Positions 18,384 through 25,158 of a stretch of 64,000 nucleotides of DNA are shown here, piece after piece. Numbering within the stretch: position 1 is the stretch's first letter; every line of letters begins with the position of its first letter. Location of the stretch: contig NZ_JAPEMM010000001.1 in the NCBI RefSeq assembly GCF_026342735.1, positions 6,181,878 to 6,245,877 on the forward strand, in the 5' to 3' direction. The DNA is from Streptomyces sp. NBC_00193 (GTDB lineage: Bacteria; Actinomycetota; Actinomycetes; Streptomycetales; Streptomycetaceae). Made by a program: the position numbers and the translations under genes. The notes beneath the pieces are model-generated. The model searched no databases, was not told the DNA's origin, and was given only the letters and a program-made list of their open reading frames with translations.

Positions 18384-18401
18384 GCACTGCACGTGCAGTG
18401 C
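18384..18401. promoter_or_regulatory. Perfect 18-bp palindrome, TetR operator candidate
   Basis: gcactgcac/gtgcagtgc is a perfect inverted repeat 52-69 bases upstream of the TetR-family start codon and between it and the divergent PucR gene. Its length, symmetry and place suggest autoregulation by the TetR protein. Confidence 0.65.
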
Positions 18402-18452
18402 ATATGCGGCGGTCATACCGGCAGCCACGTCCACACCGTCAGGGACCCACCC

Positions 18453-19016
18453 ATGCGCCAGAACCCCGAGCGCCGCGCCGCGCTGCTCGACGCCGCCATC
18501 GAAGTCCTCGCCCGCGAGGGCTCACGGGGGCTGACCCTGCGCGCCGTGGACGCGGAGGCCGGGGTGCCGACCGGCACCGCCTCCAACTACTTCGCCCACC
18601 GCGCCCAGCTCCTCGTACAGATCCTGCACCGCACCCGCGAGCGGCTCACCCCCGATCCGGCGGACCTGACGGGCCCCTTCGACACGAAGGTGCTGCTGCA
18701 CCGGCTCCTGGAGCGCATGCGCCGCGAGCGCAGCGTCCACACCGCGATGCTGGAACTGCGCCTGGAGGCCACCCGGCGGCCCGAACTCCAGGAGGCACTG
18801 GCCGGATTCCAGGGCGCCGAACTCGAGGCGAACATCGCCTGGCACCTGGAGGCGGGACTGCCGGGGGACCGGCAGGGCGTGGTCCTGATCTACCTGGCCA
18901 TGCTCGGGCTGATCGTCGACGACCTGACCGTGCCCGGCCTGCTGGGCCCCCACGACGTGGAGGGGCTCATCGGCACGATGGTCGAGCGCCTCCTCCCGGA
19001 AGCCCCCGCCGACTGA
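18453..19016 (+). CDS. TetR/AcrR-family transcriptional regulator
   Basis: 187 residues. The N-terminal HTH (AALLDAAIEVLAREG, LTLRAVDAEAGVPTGTASNYF) is typical TetR; the rest is a helical ligand-binding domain of usual size. ATG 18453 follows aggga at 8 bases. A perfect palindrome 52 bases upstream is the probable operator. No transporter is directly adjacent; the following gene encodes a DUF6461 protein, and the opposite-strand neighbour is PucR. Confidence 0.9.
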   Translation: MRQNPERRAALLDAAIEVLAREGSRGLTLRAVDAEAGVPTGTASNYFAHRAQLLVQILHRTRERLTPDPADLTGPFDTKVLLHRLLERMRRERSVHTAMLELRLEATRRPELQEALAGFQGAELEANIAWHLEAGLPGDRQGVVLIYLAMLGLIVDDLTVPGLLGPHDVEGLIGTMVERLLPEAPAD

Positions 19017-19105
19017 CTATCGTGCCGGTAGGGCCGGTTCCGGCAGGACCGGCGCCCCCGGCAGGACCGGCTCGCATCGCAGGGATCGCGGGAGGAACCG
19101 TGGCA

Positions 19106-19750
19106 ATGGCGGACATCACGAGGCAGGGCGCGGGCGACGGCGCCCGCGGTTGCGACGGCGGCATCCAGTGGCTGGCGGACTGGAGCGCCTGGTACGTCAG
19201 CCTCACCTTCGCCCGGGGCATAGGCCCCGAGGAACTGGCCGCCCGGCTCGGCGCCCTGCCGGACCTGCGTCCCGGGCCGCTCGGAGCCATCGACGCCTGG
19301 AGCATGGTCACCGAGACGGTGGACGGGGACGGGGTGGCCCGGGTCGGGAGCTGGGGCGGCTGGTCCTTCGCCGTGGAACACGGAGTGCCCGCCGGGGCCC
19401 AGCGCCTCGCGGAGGTCTCCCGCTCCGGGGCCGAGGCCGTGTACCTCGACCCGCAGCCCGATCACCCGCCCAAGCAGTTCGCGTACGCCCGGGACGGCGA
19501 GCTGGTCTGCTGCTTCGGCATCGGCGAGGAGCACTGGCGTGGCGGCCACCGGCCCGACTTCCTCCTGCCCGAGCTGGTCGAGGCCAAGATCCTCACCCCC
19601 GACGGCTGCTACGCCCGCCCCGAGGACGAACCGTCCGGGGAACGTGACCGCCTCACCCTCGCGGTACTGGAACACCGCTTCGCGCTGTCCCTGCCCCGCC
19701 GCCTCGTCGAGGAGACCCCGCTCCCGGCCTTCGTGACCTGCACGCACTAG
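19106..19750 (+). CDS. DUF6461-like protein
   Basis: 214 residues, soluble. The opening (IQWLADWSAWYVSLTFARG, then GPEELAARLGAL) and the middle (VGSWGGWSFAVEHGV) follow the DUF6461 pattern, in which a Trp-rich domain of unknown function is common in Streptomyces polymorphic and signalling loci. The end (RLTLAVLEHRFALSLP) is helical. GTG 19100 or ATG 19106 could start it; ggagga at 19091-19096 fits the ATG better (about 10 bases). Role unknown. It ends 22 bases from the convergent M48 protease. Confidence 0.75.
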   Translation: MADITRQGAGDGARGCDGGIQWLADWSAWYVSLTFARGIGPEELAARLGALPDLRPGPLGAIDAWSMVTETVDGDGVARVGSWGGWSFAVEHGVPAGAQRLAEVSRSGAEAVYLDPQPDHPPKQFAYARDGELVCCFGIGEEHWRGGHRPDFLLPELVEAKILTPDGCYARPEDEPSGERDRLTLAVLEHRFALSLPRRLVEETPLPAFVTCTH

Positions 19751-19771
19751 GGGTGGTAGGGGTGCTCCCCT

Positions 19772-21091
19772 TCAGCCGGCGTGGTCCCGGATCACCTGGC
19801 GGGCCATCTCCGCTCGGGCCGGGGCCAGTTCTGCCGCGACCGCCTGGGCCCGGGGGCCGTCGCAGACGACCAGCGCGGGCTGCGGGTCGGCCGAGGCCAG
19901 GCAGCGCCGGCGCAGGTGGGTCGGCGGGTGGGTGTCGTCGACGCTGTGCCCGCGCCGGGCCGAGACCCGGCGCAGCCGCTCGTACTCGCTCTCGGGGACG
20001 GAGCCGATCCGCGCGGCCAGCCGTTCCCACAGCTCACGCTCGGCGGCCTCGCGCACCTCGCGGCCCCCCGGCCCGCCACCGGCCCGGGCCACCGCCATCG
20101 ACTCGCGCCGCAGGTGCGCCTCGACGGCGGCGGCGACCAGCAGCCGGTCCAGCAGCGTGACGGCCGCCCCGCCGGAACCGGCACGGGCCGCGCCGGTGTC
20201 GGCCAGGTACTCCGCACGCTGCGAAGCCCGCAGGGTCAGGCCGTCGAGCAGGCGGATCAGCCCGTAGACCGTCCAGCGGGGCAGGAACGTCACGGCGTGC
20301 ATGAACCAGTCCATGAGGGTCCCGCGATGCACCGGGACCAGGACCGCGTGCCATTCGGCCAGGGACCGCAGGGCCCCGTTCATCAGGAACGAGGAGCGGA
20401 TGTCGCCGTTCGCGAAGTGCCCGAGCTCGTGCCCCAGCAGGGCCACCCGCTCCTGCGGCGTGAGGATCTCCCACAGCCCGAGGCCCAGGCACATCACGCG
20501 CCGGCCGCGGTAGCCGTAGGCGCTCACCCAGGCGTTGGGGGAGGAGTCCACCACCACTGCGTGCACCCCCGTCGTCCCGACGGCGGCCCCCACCTCGTCG
20601 ATCAGCCCGAAGAGCTCGGGGGCGTCCGCCCGGTACAGCACCACCGGCCCGCTCGGGGCCCGGCCCGGCCGCGGCATCAGCACCGCCACGGCCACCAGGA
20701 GCACGACGCCGAGCACCGGCTGGATGCCGGTGTGCCAGCCGCCGATGATCAGCACGACCGCGGCCAGGAACAGGCCCGCGGTGACCCCGTGCACCAGCAG
20801 GGCGAGCCCGAAGGCCAGGACGGTCGACCCGCCCGGACCGACCCGGCCGGTCCCGCTCCCGCCCCGTCCGATCTCCTCGGCCAGCTGCTCCCCGTACCGC
20901 GCGGCCAGGCGTCGCCGGACCTTCGCGAGCCGGCCCCGCTCCGGATCCGGGGCGCCCGGGTCCACGTTCCAGTCGCAGGCCGCGCACCAGGTGACGTACG
21001 ACGGGTGCGCGGTGACCTCGGTCCCGCACTCCGGGCACGGCCGCACCTCCGGGGCGTCCGTCGCCCCGGCGCTCTGTCTCACGGTTTCCAT
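19772..21091 (-). CDS. Membrane M48-family metalloprotease with N-terminal zinc ribbon
   Basis: 439 residues. An N-terminal zinc-ribbon pattern (CPECGTEV, then WCAACDWN) is followed by two membrane helices (about 95-150) and an M48/HtpX-type peptidase domain with the zinc motif LLGHELGHFANGD and the downstream Glu ligand region ASQRAEYLADTGAAR. It faces the cytosol in family models and degrades or processes membrane proteins. ATG 21091 has ggggagggg about 11 bases upstream. The zinc ribbon on an M48 protease is a streptomycete variant; its client is unknown. Divergent from the DUF4304-like gene. Confidence 0.85.
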   Translation of the reverse strand: METVRQSAGATDAPEVRPCPECGTEVTAHPSYVTWCAACDWNVDPGAPDPERGRLAKVRRRLAARYGEQLAEEIGRGGSGTGRVGPGGSTVLAFGLALLVHGVTAGLFLAAVVLIIGGWHTGIQPVLGVVLLVAVAVLMPRPGRAPSGPVVLYRADAPELFGLIDEVGAAVGTTGVHAVVVDSSPNAWVSAYGYRGRRVMCLGLGLWEILTPQERVALLGHELGHFANGDIRSSFLMNGALRSLAEWHAVLVPVHRGTLMDWFMHAVTFLPRWTVYGLIRLLDGLTLRASQRAEYLADTGAARAGSGGAAVTLLDRLLVAAAVEAHLRRESMAVARAGGGPGGREVREAAERELWERLAARIGSVPESEYERLRRVSARRGHSVDDTHPPTHLRRRCLASADPQPALVVCDGPRAQAVAAELAPARAEMARQVIRDHAG

Positions 21092-21229
21092 GTCCGCTGA
21101 TCCCCTCCCCGCCGCGGACCTGCTGTGATCCGCGGTCCGCGCAGGATAGAGCGGCCCGGACAGGCCTTCGCGGCCGCCCGGGGATGGACGGTTTTGGTCG
21201 GGGAGCGTGCGGCTTGTGACACTACGAGG

Positions 21230-22183
21230 GTGAACGCGACCGACTTGTTCCACCAGACGCTGCGCGAGCGGATCGCCCCGGCGCTGCGCGATGCGGGTTT
21301 CACCGGCACCGGGCTGGAGTACCGGCTCCGCGCCGCCGAACCCGACCACGCGCTGCTCGGCTTCCAGCGGAGCGCTTCGTCCGGGGCCGCCGAGTGCAGG
21401 TTCACCGTCAACCTGCGCGCGGTCCCGTACGAGGAACACGAGGCGCTGCGGCGGCTGCGGCCGGCCCTCGGGACCCGGCTCAGCGCCAACCGCGTCGGCC
21501 CCGTCGGCTGGCACGCCAGGATCGGACACCTCCTCGGTCATCCGCACGACCACTGGTGGAGCATCACCGACGAGCGCACCGCCGCCCGCGTCGCGGACGA
21601 GGTCACGGACGCGGTGCTGCGCCACGCCGTTCCCGCCCTCTGGGGCGAGGTGACCGACCGGCCCCCGCTGCCGGGGCCCGTGGTGGATCCGGTACCCGAC
21701 TGCCTGGACCCGGTGTGCCTGCGCGTGGACAGCGGTCCGTTCCCCGTCACGAGCGGAGTGGCCCCCCTGCCCGTGGACCTGGAGGGCGCCCTGGTCCTGG
21801 AGACGGGCGAACGGCGCAGGGCCTCGCCCTTCCTCACCGTCCACGACGAGCTGACCGACGCGGAAGCCCGCATCGTCATCGACGCCCCCTGGCGGCTGGA
21901 GCAGCCGCTCTTCGGCTCGGTCCGGGTCGGCATCGCCGCCGACGGCGACGTCCGGGTCTCCGCCAGCCCGGGCAGCATGCTCCCCGGCCATCCCCTGGCG
22001 CTCCTCGGCGAACTGGCCCTGTGCCGGATCAACACGGCCGAGGTCGCCGGCAACGGCTCCCTGCGGCTCACCTTCGAACGGGGCACCCCGCGCGAGGCCT
22101 GCCTCACCGTCTCCGGAGCCCCGCACGCGCTGACCGTCGGCGCGCCCTGGCACATCGAAGGCTGGACGCCGGCCCGCATCTGA
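21230..22183 (+). CDS. DUF4304-like protein with a second, DUF6188-like domain
   Basis: 317 residues from GTG 21230 (NATDLFHQTLRERIAPALR). The first half resembles DUF4304: GFTGTGLEYRLR, then FQRSASSGAAECRFTVNLRAV and HDHWWSI. The second half (ALVLETGERRR, IVIDAPWRLEQPLFG) resembles the small DUF6188-type domain. Both are of unknown function and often occur in polymorphic-toxin or immunity neighbourhoods; nothing like a toxin is adjacent. The start is uncertain because no clear ribosome binding site precedes it; GTG 21125 is the upstream alternative. Family calls are from recall of patterns only. Confidence 0.6.
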   Translation: MNATDLFHQTLRERIAPALRDAGFTGTGLEYRLRAAEPDHALLGFQRSASSGAAECRFTVNLRAVPYEEHEALRRLRPALGTRLSANRVGPVGWHARIGHLLGHPHDHWWSITDERTAARVADEVTDAVLRHAVPALWGEVTDRPPLPGPVVDPVPDCLDPVCLRVDSGPFPVTSGVAPLPVDLEGALVLETGERRRASPFLTVHDELTDAEARIVIDAPWRLEQPLFGSVRVGIAADGDVRVSASPGSMLPGHPLALLGELALCRINTAEVAGNGSLRLTFERGTPREACLTVSGAPHALTVGAPWHIEGWTPARI

Positions 22184-22326
22184 GGGCCTCGACGAGGAGC
22201 TTCGGTTTCCGGGGGCCGGGCATGAGTTGATCTTATGCTCAGGTTTACGCGAGTCCGCTGGTTTTGAGACCGATGAGCGACTTTGATGGGTTTGCCAGGC
22301 CTCGTACCGGAGCAGGGGGACCACTC

Positions 22327-22659
22327 ATGGGCACCGAACACAGCCAGAAGGACCGCGCGGGCAGCACGGACGGCACTGACGGGGGCGTCGAGGGCGGGGG
22401 CGCCGCGGGCGAGGGCAGCGCCGACGGGGGCAGCGCCACCACCACCGCACCCACCCTCATCGGTTCCGTGCAGCGGGCGTTGCGGCTCGTGGAAGCGATG
22501 TACGCGGAGGGCGGGGCGACGGCCAAGCGCCTGTCCCGGCTCACCGGAATCCCGCTGCCCACCGTTTACCACCTGCTGCGCACCCTCAGCCACGAGGGCT
22601 ACGTACAACGCGAGGGCGGGGCCTTCCGGCTCTCGGACGATCTGCCGCTCGCGTCGTGA
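22327..22659 (+). CDS. IclR-type HTH-only protein
   Basis: 110 residues. A Gly/Ala/Thr-rich linker of about 40 residues precedes a single IclR-type winged helix (ALRLVEAMYAEGG, AKRLSRLTGIPLPTVYHLL, SHEGYVQREGGAFRL). The protein stops right after the wing; the large IclR effector-binding domain is missing and no remnant is seen downstream, so this looks like a genuine minimal protein rather than a fresh truncation. ATG 22327 follows aggggga. It lies 208 bases before the roadblock operon in the same direction and is a candidate regulator of it. Confidence 0.75.
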   Translation: MGTEHSQKDRAGSTDGTDGGVEGGGAAGEGSADGGSATTTAPTLIGSVQRALRLVEAMYAEGGATAKRLSRLTGIPLPTVYHLLRTLSHEGYVQREGGAFRLSDDLPLAS

Positions 22660-22867
22660 CGGCGGGGCCGCGGGGGGCGTTTGAGGCGCACGATCCAAAA
22701 GAATGATCAAAAGAGGAGGGGTTCCGGCCAAGCTGTCACGTGCCATCGCGCATGTTCCAGCGGAAAATGCCAGAACGCCCTTTCGTAGTGTGGAAGTTGA
22801 GTAAGTTCCCTTCTGTCGCGCCGCACGACCGTGCACCACGCACGGTCCGGCCGGGAGGGGAGTCCGC

Positions 22868-23266
22868 GTGCCCGGGATCGACGAATGCCTGCTCGAAGCC
22901 ATGGCCCTGCCTGGTGCCAGGGGGGCCGCGCTGGTCGATTGGAGCAGCGGCCTGGCCCTCGGCACCGCCGGGGAATCACCGGTGGGGGACCACGAGACCA
23001 CCGCGGCCGAGACCGCCGAACTGGCCCGGGCGGCCGCCGAGTACGAGTCCTTCGCCCCGGACGGAACCGAGGCGCAGGACGGCGCCGGGCCGCCCGTGGA
23101 GGACCTCATCGTCACCACCCGGACCGGCTACCACGTACTCCGATTCGTCGAGACCAGCTTCGACAGCAGCGTGTTCCTGCACCTGTGGCTCGACCGGACC
23201 GACGGAAACCTCGCCCTCGCCCGGCACAGACTCCGGGCCCTGGCCGAGGAGCTGGTGCTGAAGTGA
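22868..23266 (+). CDS. Roadblock-like protein A (paralogue of 24622 gene)
   Basis: 132 residues. It shares a clear pattern with the protein at 24622: ALVDWSSGLALGT versus ALVDCSSGMALGT, EDLIVTTRTGYHVLRF versus EDVLITLGTQYHLIRL, and LALARHRLRALAEEL versus LAMARHQLKKIEAEL. This is the alpha/beta roadblock/LC7-type fold used as small adaptor or GTPase-regulating subunits. GTG 22868 has gggagggga just upstream. The stop codon overlaps the next start (GTGA), so translation of the PATAN-type gene is coupled. It carries an extra acidic insert in the middle (about residues 45-70) that the 24622 protein lacks. Confidence 0.75.
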   Translation: MPGIDECLLEAMALPGARGAALVDWSSGLALGTAGESPVGDHETTAAETAELARAAAEYESFAPDGTEAQDGAGPPVEDLIVTTRTGYHVLRFVETSFDSSVFLHLWLDRTDGNLALARHRLRALAEELVLK

Positions 23267-24042
23267 CCGCCGTCGCCACCGTCGCCGTCTCCCCGCTGCT
23301 CACCCGGCTCGCCGCCGAGCGGGCGACCGGCGCCCTGTTCCGCGAGCGCGGCACCCTCTTCCTGGAGGACGGCCGCGTGGTGCACGCGGAGAGCCCGGCC
23401 ACCCCGGGACTCGACGTCCTGCTCACCACCGGCGGGGGCCTCACCCCCGAGCGCTGGACCGAAGCCGTGAACGAGGCCGGCGCCCGCCGCCAGGTCGCCC
23501 GCTTCCTCGTCGACAGCGGCGGGCTCGCAGGCGGCGAACTGGAGATATGCCACCTCGCCGCGATCTTCGACGCCGCCTTCTTCGCGCTCTCCCCGGGCAG
23601 CGGCCCCTCCCGCTTCCGGCGCGGGGCCACCCACTGGATCGGCTCCGTCCGCTCCGTACCGGCCGCCGCCGTCGAGCGGGAGACCTGCCGCCGCCGGGAG
23701 CTGCTCGACGCGGTCTGGCCCTACCCGCTGCTGGACACCTCCCCGGTCGTGCCCCGGCCCGCCGCCCCCGGGCAGACGATCACCGCCCGCCAGCGGATCC
23801 TGCTCGACCGCGCCGACGGGGTCCGGACACCGGCGGACCTCGCCTGGGTGCTGGGCCGCCCGGCCTTCCACACCCTGCTCGACGTACGGCGCCTCGCGGC
23901 GGCCGGGCTGGTCGAAACCCCGCACGCACCGGCGCCCGCCGCCGCCGCGGAGGCGCCGCTGCCCGACTGGATGACGCAGGCGCAGTCCCCGGACGTGGCG
24001 TTGCTGCGCCGGTTACGCGACGCACTGGAGGCAAGCCTGTGA
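23263..24042 (+). CDS. PATAN/DUF4388-type protein; TTA codon
   Basis: 259 residues. The first 100 residues follow the DUF4388/PATAN pattern (TGALFRERGTLFLEDGRVVHAES, given as its ends TGALF...VVHAES, then a helical ARFLVDSGGLAGGELE), a domain often linked to roadblock/GTPase signalling. The rest has a winged-helix-like part (RQRILLDRADGVRTPADLA, LLDVRRLAAAGLVE). It starts by GTG overlapping the preceding stop. Codon 251 is TTA (24013-24015), so the full-length protein should be made only when the bldA tRNA is charged and present. It is the central gene of the roadblock operon. Confidence 0.7.
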   Translation: MTAVATVAVSPLLTRLAAERATGALFRERGTLFLEDGRVVHAESPATPGLDVLLTTGGGLTPERWTEAVNEAGARRQVARFLVDSGGLAGGELEICHLAAIFDAAFFALSPGSGPSRFRRGATHWIGSVRSVPAAAVERETCRRRELLDAVWPYPLLDTSPVVPRPAAPGQTITARQRILLDRADGVRTPADLAWVLGRPAFHTLLDVRRLAAAGLVETPHAPAPAAAAEAPLPDWMTQAQSPDVALLRRLRDALEASL

Positions 24043-24113
24043 GGCTCCCGCTGCGAGCCGCCCAGCGCGGCGACCGTTCCGAGCGGCGGCAGTCCGAAAG
24101 GAGAAGGTCCGAC

Positions 24114-24542
24114 ATGAGTACCGTGCCCGCCGAAGCCGAGGCCGAGATACTCGCCGAGCTCCGACGGCTGCGGGCCCGCGTCCCGCAGCTGGGCGGTGCC
24201 CTGGCCGCGAGCGTCGACGGCCTGGTCCTGGCCCACGACAGCGCCGCCACCGAGGCGGAATCCGTCGCGGCCCTGACCGCCGCTGCCCTGGGAGTGGCCC
24301 AGCGGCTCAGCGACTGCACCGGGCAGGGCGGGTTCCGCGAGCTGCTCGTGCGCGGAGAGGACGGCTACGTCGCCACCTACGCGGCGGGCGACGCGGCCGT
24401 GCTGACCCTGATCGCGGAGCCGCGCGTCAACGTCGGACGGCTCCACCTGGAGGCCCGCCGTTCCAGCCTGCGCATAGCGGAGCTGATCGATCACAGCCTC
24501 GGCCGCCGCGGCCCGGGCGCGGGCTCCGGCACCGGCTCCTGA
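24114..24542 (+). CDS. Roadblock/LC7-domain protein B (MglB-type)
   Basis: 142 residues. A classic bacterial roadblock/LC7 domain: helix (AEILAELRRLRARVPQLGG), then GALAASVDGLVLAHDS, ALTAAALGVAQRLSD, GFRELLVRGEDGYVATYAAGDAAVLTLIAEP and NVGRLHLEARR, each given here in part. Roadblock proteins of this type act as GTPase-activating or scaffold subunits, for example MglB with the MglA GTPase or CvnB in Streptomyces conservons. ATG 24114 has aaaggagaagg upstream. No GTPase gene accompanies it. It is separated from the PATAN gene by 71 bases, in the same direction. Confidence 0.85.
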   Translation: MSTVPAEAEAEILAELRRLRARVPQLGGALAASVDGLVLAHDSAATEAESVAALTAAALGVAQRLSDCTGQGGFRELLVRGEDGYVATYAAGDAAVLTLIAEPRVNVGRLHLEARRSSLRIAELIDHSLGRRGPGAGSGTGS

Positions 24543-24621
24543 TCCCCTCGACCACGTACATCCGTACCGACCGAACAGAACGACCGGAACCACCGGACAC
24601 GGAAAAGAAAGAGGAACCCCC

Positions 24622-24996
24622 ATGGCCAACGTGGAGACATCGCTCAAGGAAGCCACCACCAGCATCGACGGCGTGCTCGGCGTCGCCCTGGTCGACTGCA
24701 GCAGCGGTATGGCCCTCGGCACCGTCGGCGGCGGAAAGGACCTCGACCTCACGGTCGCCGCCGCGGGCAACACCGACGTGGTGCGGGCCAAGCTCCGCAC
24801 GATGGAGATGCTGGGCCTGAAGGACGAGATCGAGGACGTCCTCATCACGCTCGGAACCCAGTACCACCTGATCCGGCTCATGAAGGGCCGGGGCTCGGCC
24901 GGACTCTTCCTCTACCTGGCGCTCGACAAGACGCGGGCGAACCTCGCGATGGCCCGGCACCAGCTGAAGAAGATCGAGGCAGAGCTGGAAGTCTGA
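24622..24996 (+). CDS. Roadblock-like protein C
   Basis: 124 residues, paralogous to the 22868 protein and lacking its acidic insert. It opens with VETSLKEATTSIDGVLG, has ALVDCSSGMALGT, and ends in a charged helix (ARHQLKKIEAELEV). A strong aaagaaagaggaa site precedes ATG 24622. As with the other roadblock proteins it is probably cytosolic and dimeric. It is the last gene of the operon and is followed by a hairpin terminator at 25014-25043. Confidence 0.8.
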   Translation: MANVETSLKEATTSIDGVLGVALVDCSSGMALGTVGGGKDLDLTVAAAGNTDVVRAKLRTMEMLGLKDEIEDVLITLGTQYHLIRLMKGRGSAGLFLYLALDKTRANLAMARHQLKKIEAELEV

Positions 24997-25013
24997 TTCG
25001 ATGACGGCGAGGT

Positions 25014-25043
25014 GGCGGGCGGCTGAACTCATTGCCGCCCGCC
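25014..25043 (+). terminator. Hairpin terminator of roadblock operon
   Basis: ggcgggcggc (25014-25023) and gccgcccgcc (25034-25043) form a perfect 10-bp stem with a 10-base loop, starting 17 bases after the stop codon at 24996. Confidence 0.75.
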
Positions 25044-25078
25044 CCGGCGGCTTCTCACTTATGTCCGAGACGACCGGA

Positions 25079-25145
25079 TTTTATCATCTCGTTACAGAGT
25101 AAGATGCTGTAATCGGCTGATCATCAATATTGTTAGTAAGCTGGA
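25079..25145 (+). promoter_or_regulatory. AT-rich leader/promoter of the GT2-TagF gene
   Basis: This stretch is far richer in A/T than its surroundings (for example ttttatcatctcgtta and catcaatattgttagtaag), in a genome where intergenic DNA is still GC rich. It ends with ctggag, the ribosome binding site for 25159. It probably holds the promoter of the teichoic-acid gene and may be bound by nucleoid proteins. Confidence 0.5.
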
Positions 25146-25158
25146 GAACTCGCCGCCC

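Noticed and set aside
22327..24996. Conservon (cvnABCD)
   Set aside because: No histidine kinase, DUF742 protein or Ras-like GTPase is present; only roadblock-type and PATAN-type proteins.
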